From positions 1 through 64,000 of the forward strand of contig SCSF01000133.1 of the NCBI GenBank assembly GCA_004298435.1: a stretch of DNA of 64,000 nt, read 5' to 3'. Within the stretch, counting starts at the first letter, position 1. Every line of letters begins with the position of its first letter. The translations under genes and the position numbers were made by a program. Below the pieces are notes generated by a model. That model was given only the letters and a program-made list of their open reading frames with translations, made no database searches and was not told the DNA's origin. This DNA is from Beijerinckiaceae bacterium. Lineage in GTDB: Bacteria; Pseudomonadota; Alphaproteobacteria; Rhizobiales; Beijerinckiaceae. Shown here in pieces: positions 53,274 to 61,478 of the stretch.

Positions 53274-55244
53274 ATGGTTTCCCGTTCTTTTCGTCGTTTG
53301 CCGCGCCTCTCCGCGCGAGCCATTTGCTTGTCTTCCGCTTTTGTCCTGACCACTTCAGCGCGTTTGCATGCGCAGGAGGCTGCGCCGGATGCGATCAATC
53401 TCGACCCTGTGGTGGTCAGCGCCACCCGGCTGCCGACGCCGGAAAGCGAGATCGCAAGCAGCATCACCGTCATCACCAGCACGGATATGGAGGCGAAGCA
53501 GGAGCGTACTTTGCCGGATGCTCTCGCGGATGTGCCAGGCCTCAATGTCGTCCAGGCCGGCGGTCCCGGCGGCCAGACCTACGTCTACATGCGAGGCACG
53601 GATCCCAATGATACCAAGGTCTTGATCGACGGCATCGATGCCAGCGATCCGAGTTCGGCCGACGGCTCGTTCGATTTCTCCAGTATATTGACCTCCGGCA
53701 TCGAGAGGATCGAAGTGCTGCGCGGGCCGCAAAGCGGCCTTTATGGATCTGACGCCGTCGGTGGCGTCATCAATATCATCACCAAAAGCGGCTCCGGGCC
53801 GGCGCAATTCCACGGTTCGGCTGAAGGAGGCTCCTTCGGCACCTTCAACCAGACCGCCGGCGTCAGCGGCTCTGCCTCCTGGCTCAGCTATGCGTTCGAC
53901 ATGGCGCATTTCCATTCGAGCGACACGCCGGTGACTCCTTTTGGGTTGGTGCCTCCGGGACGCCCTGTCAATAGCGATTCATATGACAATCGGACATTCT
54001 CGCTGAAACTCGGCGCGAAAATCGCGGACAATTTCGATCTCGGCTTCGTCTCGCGCTACCTCGAATCGAATCTCGCTTCGACGAGCGACGATTATCTCGG
54101 GCCGGAAGCGACCCCGAGCCACAGCGATAATCAGGAACTGTTCACGCGCGCGACCGCACACACGGTGCTTTTCAATGGCCGTTTCGATCAGACGCTGGGG
54201 CTTGGTTATACGAAGTACAATCGTTCGTTTCTTGATCCGAACGCGGCGCCGGCCATTCCTGACTTTTATAACGGCGAAAGGGTCAAACTCGACTGGCAGG
54301 GCAACATCAAGCTTCTGCCCGGCGAAATCCTGACGATCGGCGCAGAGCATCAACGCGACCAGATCGACAACAGCTCACCAATCCTCGCCGGCGTGACCAA
54401 CGAGGCGGGTTTCGCCCAGCTTCAATCCAGTTTTGGCAAAAGGGTCTTCAATACCGTCAGCGTGCGCTATGACGACAACAGCCAGTTCGGCAGCGCCGTG
54501 ACCTATCGCGTGGCTCCGGCTCTTCTCATTCCGGAGACGGGAACGAAGCTCAAGGCCAGTCTCGGCACAGGGTTCAAGGCGCCCAGCCTCGATGAGCTTT
54601 ACAACAGTTATCCGCAGTACGGCTTCTTCGCCAATCCTGCGCTCCAGCCGGAGAAAAGCCTTGGCTACGATGCCGGATTCGAACAGGGCCTTTTCAAAGA
54701 GAAGCTGCGTTTTGGCGTCACCTATTTTCACAATGATCTCAGAAATCTGATTGAGATCAACGATAGCTATACGTCTTATGTGAACGTGGGGCGGGCGACG
54801 ACGCAAGGCATTGAGAGCTTTATCGCGCTCCACCCCTGGACGCGACTGACGCTGCGCGCAGATTATACCTACACCGCCGTATATAACGATATTACGCAGA
54901 CCGAGCTTCTGCGCCGGCCGAGACACAAGGCGAGCATTTCCGGCACCTGGCGCGTAACCAACGCCGCTCAGTTCAGCGCGACAGTCATCTATGTCGGTTC
55001 ATGGCTCGACAGCAACCGCGACGGCAGCACAACCAATATTCCCGCGCCTGCCTATGTGCTCGTGAACCTTGCAGCCTCCTATGATTTGGGCCAGGGCGTT
55101 ACCGCGTTCGCGCGCGTCAACAACGCGCTTAATGTGCATTATCAGGATCCGCTCGGTTTCCAGCGGCCGGGGCTTGGTGTGTTTGGCGGCTTGAGGGTCG
55201 CCTTCGGCGGCCCGAGTGCTGCGGCGAAAACACATGGAGAGTGA
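53274..55244 (+). CDS. btuB: TonB-dependent vitamin B12 receptor
   Basis: 656 residues. A signal peptide ends near LHAQEA. The TonB box region is INLDPVVVSATRLPT; the plug has LADVPGLNVVQAGGPGGQTY, MRGTDPNDTKVLIDGIDASD and IERIEVLRGPQSGLYGSDAV; the 22-strand barrel ends with an aromatic terminal pattern (GVFGGLRVAFG). The cobalamin riboswitch upstream makes corrinoid the likely substrate. It imports B12 across the outer membrane with TonB energy. ATG 53274 (GCGAGG upstream) is preferred to the in-frame TTG at 53259. The BtuCDF-type inner membrane importer is not in the window. Confidence 0.94.
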   Translation: MVSRSFRRLPRLSARAICLSSAFVLTTSARLHAQEAAPDAINLDPVVVSATRLPTPESEIASSITVITSTDMEAKQERTLPDALADVPGLNVVQAGGPGGQTYVYMRGTDPNDTKVLIDGIDASDPSSADGSFDFSSILTSGIERIEVLRGPQSGLYGSDAVGGVINIITKSGSGPAQFHGSAEGGSFGTFNQTAGVSGSASWLSYAFDMAHFHSSDTPVTPFGLVPPGRPVNSDSYDNRTFSLKLGAKIADNFDLGFVSRYLESNLASTSDDYLGPEATPSHSDNQELFTRATAHTVLFNGRFDQTLGLGYTKYNRSFLDPNAAPAIPDFYNGERVKLDWQGNIKLLPGEILTIGAEHQRDQIDNSSPILAGVTNEAGFAQLQSSFGKRVFNTVSVRYDDNSQFGSAVTYRVAPALLIPETGTKLKASLGTGFKAPSLDELYNSYPQYGFFANPALQPEKSLGYDAGFEQGLFKEKLRFGVTYFHNDLRNLIEINDSYTSYVNVGRATTQGIESFIALHPWTRLTLRADYTYTAVYNDITQTELLRRPRHKASISGTWRVTNAAQFSATVIYVGSWLDSNRDGSTTNIPAPAYVLVNLAASYDLGQGVTAFARVNNALNVHYQDPLGFQRPGLGVFGGLRVAFGGPSAAAKTHGE

Positions 55245-55247
55245 CGC

Positions 55248-55841
55248 ATGAATGTCGAAACGCGCACAACGCATGCGTCGGAACGCATCATCGACGCCGA
55301 TGGCGCTCAGATCGACGTCTTTGAGCTTCCAACGGATTCCATGAGCCTCGAAAGCTTGCTCAGCGATCTCTTCGAAAACCATTGGCGGGAAATTGTTTTC
55401 GGTCCGATCATCCAGGGCGCGGTGTTTGAGTGGCGGGCTCAGCAGGCGCCTACGCGCATTGGAATGTTCGATGGCTATTTGACCGTCGCTTTCGGGGTTC
55501 CGCATTTTCATTTGTGCATCGGTGAGCACAAGGGCATGCCGAGCCATCCTGTCGCATCGGCCCTCGCGCATCACCGCCGCACCTCGCGCGCCGAGCTCTT
55601 TCGCCGCGTGTGCAAGGCGGGGACGCCAGTCTCTTGGGGGCTTCGTCTTTTTAACGGCAGGGGAGAGCAGCAGATCACCATTCTGCTGCCCAATCCGTTT
55701 TTGAATCCCGACACGGACAAAATTCTGAAAGCGCCGGATTGGTCCAGGCTGGAACTCTGGGACCAACTCCGGGCGCGCTGGTTCGGGCTCGATGCGCCGG
55801 ATCCTTTTGACAGATCTGGCAAAGGGTTTCGCCACGAGTGA
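55248..55841 (+). CDS. Uncharacterised soluble protein of the btuB operon (possibly DUF7676)
   Basis: 197 residues, no signal peptide. It starts 3 bases after btuB. A conserved core reads IGMFDGYLTVAFGVPHFHLC, IGEHKGMPSHPVASALAHHR, RTSRAELFRRV, VSWGLRLFNGRGEQQITILL and PNPFLNPDTDKILKAPDWSR. The FHLCIGEH cluster could bind a metal such as cobalt or iron. I recall such proteins beside B12-riboswitch genes in alpha- and other proteobacteria; the name DUF7676 is from memory and uncertain. A role in cytosolic corrinoid handling is an inference from location. Confidence 0.8.
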   Translation: MNVETRTTHASERIIDADGAQIDVFELPTDSMSLESLLSDLFENHWREIVFGPIIQGAVFEWRAQQAPTRIGMFDGYLTVAFGVPHFHLCIGEHKGMPSHPVASALAHHRRTSRAELFRRVCKAGTPVSWGLRLFNGRGEQQITILLPNPFLNPDTDKILKAPDWSRLELWDQLRARWFGLDAPDPFDRSGKGFRHE

Positions 55842-55874
55842 AACAAGGCTATCAATCTTGAGAAGGAGAAGACA

Positions 55875-56444
55875 ATGCGAGGGTATTCATCTGAAATGCG
55901 TGTTCCCGGGGCTTCTTTGTTGTGGGGATTGGCGCTCGTTGCTGTGAGCGTCGCTTTCAGCCTCGGTCTGGCTTGCGCTGTGCCGCTCGCCGCTTTTGCC
56001 GCTATAGCAGTGCTGACCGGAAATCGAGCCGAAGCTCTGTTTCTGATCGCCGCTGTTTTCCTGACCAATCAATGTATTGGTTTCGGCCTGCTCCATTATC
56101 CCTTGACCGTCGACACATTCGCATGGGGCGGCGTGCTGGGCCTTGTTTCCGTCGCCGCGGTTTTTGGCGCTGAATGGGCTCGCGACCGGCTGAGCGGCAT
56201 GGGGCGTGTTCTGTCGGCTTGCACGGTGTTTTTGGCAGCTTTCGCGCTTTACGAGGGACTGCTTTTCCTGGTCACTGCAATTTCGGGCAGCGGCTTCGAG
56301 GCTTACACTGCGCCGGTCGTGGCGCGGGTCTTCTTCATCAATGTTGCGGCATTTGCCGGGCTTCTCGTCTTGCACCGCCTCGCGATTGCGGTTGGTCTTG
56401 CCAGCCCGCCAACGCCGAGGTTGATGGCTCAAGGGTCCGTCTGA
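55875..56444 (+). CDS. Small membrane protein of the btuB operon, candidate corrinoid permease or ECF S-like component
   Basis: 189 residues, almost wholly membrane-embedded: about six spans (LLWGLALVAVSVAFSLGLAC, PLAAFAAIAVLTG, ALFLIAAVFLTNQCIGFGLL, FAWGGVLGLVSVAAVFGAEW, VFLAAFALYEGLLFLVTAIS, VVARVFFINVAAFAGLLVLH). Conserved-looking polar residues are NQ in span 3, E in the span 5 ALYEG, and N in the span 6 FIN. It follows the soluble gene by 33 bases with GAGAAGGAGAAG as ribosome binding site. Size and topology suit a substrate-capture membrane protein. B12 uptake is inferred only from the riboswitch operon. Confidence 0.75.
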   Translation: MRGYSSEMRVPGASLLWGLALVAVSVAFSLGLACAVPLAAFAAIAVLTGNRAEALFLIAAVFLTNQCIGFGLLHYPLTVDTFAWGGVLGLVSVAAVFGAEWARDRLSGMGRVLSACTVFLAAFALYEGLLFLVTAISGSGFEAYTAPVVARVFFINVAAFAGLLVLHRLAIAVGLASPPTPRLMAQGSV

Positions 56445-56562
56445 CACGGTCAGGCTTGCGGTCGGCTCCGGCGCACCCCAAATTGCCAGATGAGACATTG
56501 CGCCCGCGCCACCAGATCCAGGACAGGATCGAAGACGGGCGGGCGCCGGAGTGGGCTCCAAT

Positions 56563-57534
56563 ATGCGCGATCCATATACGGTACTGGGTGTTGGGAAATC
56601 GGCCGATGCGGCTGAAATCAAAAAAACGTTTCGCAAACTCGCGAAGAAATACCATCCCGACCAGAGCAAGGATCCGAAGGCGAAGGAACGCTTCGCCGAG
56701 GTGAGCGCCGCCTATGAAATTCTGGGCGACGAAAAGAAACGCGGGGCTTTTGACCGTGGCGAAATCGATGCCGAAGGCAAGCCGCGCGGCTTTGAAGGCT
56801 TTGGCGCGGGAGGTCCGGGAGGTCCCTGGGCGTCAAGCCGGCGCAGCCAGCCGGGCGGCTTCGAACATTACGAATTCAGTCAGGGTCACGGTCCTGGCGG
56901 AGCAGGTTTCGACGCCAGCGACTTTTTCAGCGAGATTTTCGGCAATCGCCGTGGCGGCGCCAGACAGGCGGGAGGAACTCAAAGCAGCCGGTCCTTGCCG
57001 CGTGGCGAAGATGTCGCGGCGCATGTCACCGTCACTTTGTCCGAGGCGGTGCATGGCACGAAGATTCGGGTCTCATTGCCGACCGGACGCACGCTTGAAA
57101 TCTCTGTGCCGGCCGGAATCGAGGACGGCAAGCAGATCCGGCTCAAGGGGCAGGGCCATCCCAGCCCCTTCGGCGGCGAGCAGGGCGATGCGCTGGTAAC
57201 GGTCAAGATCGCCAAGCATGCCTATCTGAGAGTCGATGGACGCGATCTGCGCCTCGATCTGCCCTTGACGCTTTATGAGGCCGTGCTGGGCGGCAAGATC
57301 AACGTCCCGACGCTCGACGGCATGGTGGAACTCAATATTCCCGCGGGTTCGAACGGCGGCAGGACCCTGCGGCTGCGCGGCAAGGGCCTGCCGAATCCGC
57401 AGGGTGGCACGCATGGCGATCTGCTCGTCACATTGCGAATCATGCTGCCGGATGCGCCTGATGCCGATCTCATCAGCCTGATGCGGCAATGGCAGACGGA
57501 AAAGCCTTACGATCCGCGCCGCGACGTCAGGTGA
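56563..57534 (+). CDS. DnaJ/CbpA-like co-chaperone
   Basis: 323 residues. An N-terminal J domain (DPYTVLGVGKSADAAEIKKT, KYHPDQSKDPKAKERF with the HPD motif) is joined by a Gly/Phe-rich linker (about 75-145) to two DnaJ C-terminal barrel domains (GEDVAAHVTVTLSEAVHGTK, LYEAVLGGKINVPTLDGMVE, LRLRGKGLPNPQGGTHGDLL). The zinc-finger domain is missing, so it is a class II (CbpA-type) J protein. It stimulates the DnaK ATPase and delivers substrates. ATG 56563 used; GTG 56551 is in frame. Monocistronic. Confidence 0.94.
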   Translation: MRDPYTVLGVGKSADAAEIKKTFRKLAKKYHPDQSKDPKAKERFAEVSAAYEILGDEKKRGAFDRGEIDAEGKPRGFEGFGAGGPGGPWASSRRSQPGGFEHYEFSQGHGPGGAGFDASDFFSEIFGNRRGGARQAGGTQSSRSLPRGEDVAAHVTVTLSEAVHGTKIRVSLPTGRTLEISVPAGIEDGKQIRLKGQGHPSPFGGEQGDALVTVKIAKHAYLRVDGRDLRLDLPLTLYEAVLGGKINVPTLDGMVELNIPAGSNGGRTLRLRGKGLPNPQGGTHGDLLVTLRIMLPDAPDADLISLMRQWQTEKPYDPRRDVR

Positions 57535-57539
57535 AACGC

Positions 57540-57572
57540 AGAGCGTTTTCAAGCGAAGTGGATGCCGGTTCT
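57540..57572 (+). repeat. REP-like repeat, partial copy
   Basis: AGAGCGTTTTCAAGCGAAGT and GGATGCCGGTTCTGAA match only the left part of the element at 34038. It follows the DnaJ-like stop by five bases. Confidence 0.55.
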
Positions 57573-57743
57573 GAATATTCAACAGCTTATATCGAATAAA
57601 AATTCCGGCTATGTCTGAAACCATGTCCAAGCAAAGCTTGGAAATCAGCACTTTTCGGCGAAATCGAGCCAAGGCGCACTTCTTGGGTTGAAATCGGGCG
57701 AGCGCAGGCTTATTAGTATCAACATTGTTGATACGGAGGTTCC

Positions 57744-57986
57744 ATGCGCGTCACGGTCAAGAAATGGGGCAACAGTGCCTCCGTCCGTATCCCGTCCCCC
57801 ATTATGGAAGCGGCGCACGTCCGGTTGGATCAGCAGGTGGACGTGCGAGAGGAACGAGGCCGTATCGTCATCGAGCCGGTGCGCGTGCCAGCCTTCGATC
57901 TTGCAAGCCTGGTGGCCGGAATTACGGATGAGAACCGCCACGGTGAAATCGACTTCGGCGGCCCCGTCGGCAGAGAGGTTCTCTAG
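57744..57986 (+). CDS. mazE: MazE-type antitoxin (AbrB fold)
   Basis: 80 residues. The N-terminal AbrB/MazE swapped-hairpin domain reads MRVTVKKWGNSASVRIPSPI, followed by VDVREERGRIVIEP. The acidic C-terminal tail (ITDENRHGEIDFGGPVGREV) would bind and block MazF. ATG 57744 has a strong ribosome binding site (ACGGAGG). Its stop shares one base with the mazF GTG. MazE normally represses the operon; an AT-rich stretch with TATTAGTATCAACATTGTTG just upstream probably contains the promoter and operator. Confidence 0.93.
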   Translation: MRVTVKKWGNSASVRIPSPIMEAAHVRLDQQVDVREERGRIVIEPVRVPAFDLASLVAGITDENRHGEIDFGGPVGREVL

Positions 57987-58318
57987 TGGCGGCCGTCTAT
58001 GTGCCGGATACCGGCGACATAGTTTGGATCAACTTCGACCCCCAAGCGGGCCATGAGCAAGCCAAACACCGGCCCGCCGTGGTCCTCAGCCCCGCCAGCT
58101 ACAATGATCGGGCCGGGCTGCTTCTCTGCTGTCCCACCACCACGAAGATCAAAGGCTACCCCTTCGAGGTCGAGCTGTCCGGCCATCCCGCCAGCGTGGC
58201 CTTGGCCGATCAGGTCAAGAGCTTCGATTGGCGGGCACGCAAGGCGCAAAAGAAGGGAAAAATAACTGCTGGCGAACTTGCGGAAATTCGCGCCAAGGTA
58301 CATGCACTCATTGGGTAG
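57986..58318 (+). CDS. mazF: MazF-type endoribonuclease toxin
   Basis: 110 residues with the PemK/MazF pattern: YVPDTGDIVWINFDPQAGHE, QAKHRPAVVLSPASYNDRAG, LLCCPTTTKIKGYPFEVEL, LADQVKSFDWRARKA. The conserved Arg of HRPAVVLS and the CPTTT segment form the RNA-cleaving site. It cuts single-stranded RNA at short motifs. It starts at GTG 57986 overlapping the mazE TAG, so it depends on mazE translation. Second toxin-antitoxin module of the window after brnTA. Confidence 0.93.
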   Translation: MAAVYVPDTGDIVWINFDPQAGHEQAKHRPAVVLSPASYNDRAGLLLCCPTTTKIKGYPFEVELSGHPASVALADQVKSFDWRARKAQKKGKITAGELAEIRAKVHALIG

Positions 58319-58353
58319 AACATTCTCGCGCATGAGGATGAAATGACGGATAT

Positions 58354-58387
58354 GGTTTGCGTGAAGAAAACGCGTCAAAACAAATAA
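58354..58387 (+). repeat. REP-like repeat, right-hand partial copy
   Basis: GGTTTGCGTGAAGAAAACGC and GTCAAAACAAATAA match the right part of the element at 34038. As at 34101, a double hairpin follows directly. Confidence 0.6.
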
Positions 58388-58388
58388 G

Positions 58389-58430
58389 TAGAGCCCCGGT
58401 TCTGATTCCGTCAGAACCGAAACGGCTCTA
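58389..58430. repeat. AGAGCC double hairpin, copy 2
   Basis: TAGAGCCCCGGTTCTGATTC and CGTCAGAACCGAAACGGCTC, then TA: the same inner (GGTTCTGA/TCAGAACC) and outer (TAGAGCC/GGCTCTA) stems as at 34101. It contains the stop codon of the anti-sigma gene and lies between convergent genes, so it may act as a bidirectional terminator. Confidence 0.65.
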
Positions 58431-59264
58431 ACGCTGAGGATCCGCCAGAAGGGCGTGGATCTGCCGCGCCAGCGTGGTAAGCCGTTCGCTGTGCGAAGGC
58501 GCGGCGAGTGCGTAGAGGCTCTGCCCCTGGCGCCAGTAAACCGCGTTGGCCGACACCATTTCCAGACCCCGGAACGCGGGATCATCAGCGGGTTTCGCTG
58601 CGGCAATGCAGAGGACGATCGGCATTCCGGATGGATCGTTAAAATCGAGGCAGTTGACGGGGCCTTCGGCGTTGCCGCCCGCTTCGCCGCGCAACAGTTC
58701 CAGCCCGTGACGTTTCAGGCTCGGCAGAATGACGAGCGCCGGTTCGACCGCTCCGGCGTTCCAGCTCGCCGGCTGCTGCCGCATGGCGTGCTTTGGATGT
58801 CTGTGATGGAGGGCCGCCGTCGCGAGGAGCGCCACGGCTGAGCCATGGTTCGAAGATGCGTCAGAAAACGCATCGACGGCAAAGGCGCGATAGCGATTCA
58901 TCGACAGATTGGCGGCGATCGTGACGGTGATCCCGGCAACAAACGCAGCCGCAGCGAATGCCAGACCGCGCCGCCGCCGGCGTCGCGGGAGAAGGTCGCG
59001 CGTTCCGCCCTCATGTGACGGCGGCAGGCTGACGAGCCGCGGCGCGCAGGCCAGCGAGAGACTTGCCGGCACCTGCTCGATTCCGACGTGAGAAAATGCC
59101 GCCTTCAACAGCATGTTCTGCTGCCGCCAGGCTTCGATGCGCGCGGCGTCAGCCGGCGTATTGGCCAGATAGGCCAGCACAGCCTCGCGGCGATCGTCGT
59201 CGATTTCGCCATCGACGAAGCTATGCAGATCATCTTCGGCGATGGGGAAGGGGGTAGAACTCAT
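58428..59264 (-). CDS. Membrane-bound anti-sigma factor
   Basis: 278 residues. The N-terminal cytoplasmic anti-sigma domain is DLHSFVDGEIDDDRREAVLA, YLANTPADAARIEAWRQQNM; it lacks the His/Cys zinc motif of ZAS-type proteins. An Arg-rich stop-transfer (RRRRRR) precedes one membrane span (about 105-125, LAFAAAAFVAGITVTIAANL), and the periplasmic C-terminal part may sense the signal. It would hold the sigma factor inactive. It starts 7 bases after the sigma gene stop, the usual operon order. The signal is unknown. Confidence 0.88.
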   Translation of the reverse strand: MSSTPFPIAEDDLHSFVDGEIDDDRREAVLAYLANTPADAARIEAWRQQNMLLKAAFSHVGIEQVPASLSLACAPRLVSLPPSHEGGTRDLLPRRRRRRGLAFAAAAFVAGITVTIAANLSMNRYRAFAVDAFSDASSNHGSAVALLATAALHHRHPKHAMRQQPASWNAGAVEPALVILPSLKRHGLELLRGEAGGNAEGPVNCLDFNDPSGMPIVLCIAAAKPADDPAFRGLEMVSANAVYWRQGQSLYALAAPSHSERLTTLARQIHALLADPQR

Positions 59265-59271
59265 GGCGGCA

Positions 59272-59829
59272 CTATTTCACGAGCCGCAGATGCGTCGCGC
59301 GGCGCAGGGGCGCTTGCGGTGACGTTTCCGATAGCGCTTCGGCAAGGCGGCCTCGCGCCCGTCCCAGACGCGCAATCAATCCGCTACGGGAAATATGCAG
59401 AATCCGCGCGGCTTGCGCATAATTGAAACCTTCGAGTGCAACAAGCAGCAACGCCTCGCGCTCCTCGAGACGCAGGCTCGAAAGAGCGGCGCATAGTCCG
59501 CGCGGCAAAGCATTGGCGTGCAGCGCGTTGGAGTGTCCCGCCCGCGCCAGTGAGTCATCGCTATGAAGAGAGCCGCCGCTCAGCGCGCCATTGCCGCCGG
59601 CCGCCTGGAACTGGTGGCGGCTGTCGCGGTGCAGTTGCGTCAGATGCGCATAGACCTGGATGGCCAGATCGGGCCGATGTTCCGGTGAGCCGGATTCGAG
59701 AACCCGCATGAATGCCGCATGCACGAGTTCATCCGCCGCGTCGTTCGGCGCGGGCGAAGCCTGCATAAGGGCACGGGCATAACGACGCAATCGCGGCGTC
59801 ATAACGCTCAGTTCGTCCCTGACACTCAC
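59272..59829 (-). CDS. ECF-type RNA polymerase sigma factor
   Basis: 185 residues. Region 2 (ELSVMTPRLRRYARALMQAS, NDAADELVHAAFMRVLE) and region 4 (CAALSSLRLEEREALLLVAL, EGFNYAQAARILHISRSGLI, ARLGRARGRLAEAL) give the ECF layout; the segment between them is long and Ser/His-rich. GTG 59829 follows GAGGAGGG by 6 bases, better than the upstream alternative start. It is co-transcribed with the anti-sigma gene. Upstream, TGAACCTGATCAATTCGATC followed by GTCAA may be its own ECF promoter, unproven. Confidence 0.88.
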   Translation of the reverse strand: MSVRDELSVMTPRLRRYARALMQASPAPNDAADELVHAAFMRVLESGSPEHRPDLAIQVYAHLTQLHRDSRHQFQAAGGNGALSGGSLHSDDSLARAGHSNALHANALPRGLCAALSSLRLEEREALLLVALEGFNYAQAARILHISRSGLIARLGRARGRLAEALSETSPQAPLRRATHLRLVK

Positions 59830-60380
59830 CTTAGCCCTCCTCGGAGTGCTTCCCGAAAAGCTTAAAGGTCTTTTCGAGGCGGCGCGCGCGTTCCCCCACA
59901 GCAATTTTTGTATCTTTGACGGCGATCGAATTGATCAGGTTCAAAGAGCTTGTCCCAAGGCGTCCCTTCGCCAACCTGCGGCAGATAGCGCTTGACCCTA
60001 TGCTGCCGCCCTTTTCTTAAATATTAGAGCGCAGTTGCTGCCTTGCCTATGGCTAGTTTGCAAATCTTCGCGCGAATTTCGCGGCTCCGGTTTCGTCCCG
60101 TTGCTGGCGGACCCGGCTGCGGCCGGCGGAATTTCCTCATGCCGGCCCTTTCCTTTGAACTTGCGCTCTGGTTAAAGGGCTCAGGTTTCGGTCGAAAGCG
60201 CCACTGTTCTCCTTGGCGGGCGGGAGCAGGGCTCCTGGACCGGAAGCGACAGCCCGGAGCCGCGACAGGCTCCACGAAACAAGTCTTGACCGAGGGCTTG
60301 GCCAATGTGCCAAATCCGGGTTAAGGCAGCCCCTGCGCGGCGGCAGTCATGGGTCGCCCCTCTCTTGAGCCGGATCGAGA
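59830..60380. other. Intergenic region between the divergent sigma gene and fabI
   Basis: About 550 bases. The left part holds the sigma promoter. A frame of 93 codons exists at 60043-60324, rich in Arg/Gly/Pro, with no ribosome binding site and no family pattern, so I leave it out. The right part must hold the fabI promoter, but no clear elements are seen. Confidence 0.5.
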
Positions 60381-61229
60381 ATGACGCAACCCGAACCCAC
60401 GCCCGTCAAAGCAAATCCTGTCGGGATCCTTACCGGCAAACGCGGCCTCGTCCTCGGCGTCGCCAATAATCGCTCGATCGCTTGGGGAATCGCCAGGGCG
60501 GCGCGCCAGGCCGGCGCGGAACTCGCCTTCACCTTTCAGGGTGAGTCGCTCGAAAAACGGGTGAGGCCCCTGGCGCAGGAACTCGATGCCCTCGTCGTCG
60601 GTCATTGCGACGTCACGGATCCTGCAACCCTCGACGCCGCCTTCAGCGAAATAGAACGTGTGTGGGGCCGGCTCGATTTCATCGTTCACTGCGTCGCCTT
60701 TTCCGACAAGGACGAGTTGACGGGGCGTTATGTCGATACGACGGCGGACAATTTCTGCAATACGCTGCTGATTTCCTGTTATTCCTTCACCGCAATTGCG
60801 CAGCGCGCCGAAAAACTGATGACGGAGGGGGGCTCGATGCTCACCCTCACCTATTACGGCGCTGAAAAATGGATGCCCCATTACAACGTCATGGGTGTCG
60901 CCAAGGCGGCGCTGGAAGCCAGCGTCCGTTATCTTGCCGCCGATCTGGGCGAGAAGAACATTCGGGTGAACGCTATATCCGCCGGCCCGATCAAGACGCT
61001 CGCGGCCTCCGGCATCGGCGACTTCAGCTATATTCTGAAATGGAACGAATATAACGCGCCGCTGCGGCGCTCCGTGACGATCGAGGAAGTGGGCGAGACA
61101 TCCGCTTTCCTGTTGTCGCCGATGGCGCGTGGCATTACCGGCGAAATCCTGCACGTCGATGCAGGCTATCATGTCGTGGGCATGAAAAACCCCGCCGCTC
61201 CCGATATGTCGGCTCTCATAAAAGACTGA
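60381..61229 (+). CDS. fabI: Enoyl-[acyl-carrier-protein] reductase (NADH), FabI
   Basis: 282 residues of the FabI branch of short-chain dehydrogenases. The nucleotide motif is GKRGLVLGVANNRSIAWGIA; catalytic residues lie in LTYYGAEKWMPHYNVMGVAK (Tyr-x6-Tyr-x6-Lys); further signs are RVNAISAGPIKTLAASGI and LLSPMARGITGEILHVDAGY. It reduces trans-2-enoyl-ACP in fatty acid elongation and is the triclosan target. ATG 60381 with an about 15-residue leader. Monocistronic by spacing. Confidence 0.96.
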   Translation: MTQPEPTPVKANPVGILTGKRGLVLGVANNRSIAWGIARAARQAGAELAFTFQGESLEKRVRPLAQELDALVVGHCDVTDPATLDAAFSEIERVWGRLDFIVHCVAFSDKDELTGRYVDTTADNFCNTLLISCYSFTAIAQRAEKLMTEGGSMLTLTYYGAEKWMPHYNVMGVAKAALEASVRYLAADLGEKNIRVNAISAGPIKTLAASGIGDFSYILKWNEYNAPLRRSVTIEEVGETSAFLLSPMARGITGEILHVDAGYHVVGMKNPAAPDMSALIKD

Positions 61230-61478
61230 AGCCTTCGGCTGGCCTCTGCGGCGACGACGGCGCGAATTTCCGGCATCGCCGTCGCGCGACGGCATGATGC
61301 CGCATGAGCCGGAATTTTGCCCGAAGCTTGCGCCGGTTCATGCAAAGTTCATGTCGTTTGCTGCATAGAGTCACGGCAGCTTCAAAGGCCATTATCCGTG
61401 GCCAAAGTCGCTGAGAAAATTGCGATATCAGGCGTTGGGGGGCGCATCGCATGTTGAACTCATGTCATTTCGGCCGCG

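Noticed and set aside
60043-60324. A 93-codon frame between the sigma gene and fabI
   Set aside because: No ribosome binding site, biased Arg/Gly/Pro composition and no family pattern.
61337-61354. TTCATGC-AAAG-TTCATGT, a 7-4-7 direct repeat upstream of the Pls-like gene, like a Pho box in layout
   Set aside because: The bases do not match the TGTCA-type Pho box, and nothing else points to phosphate control.
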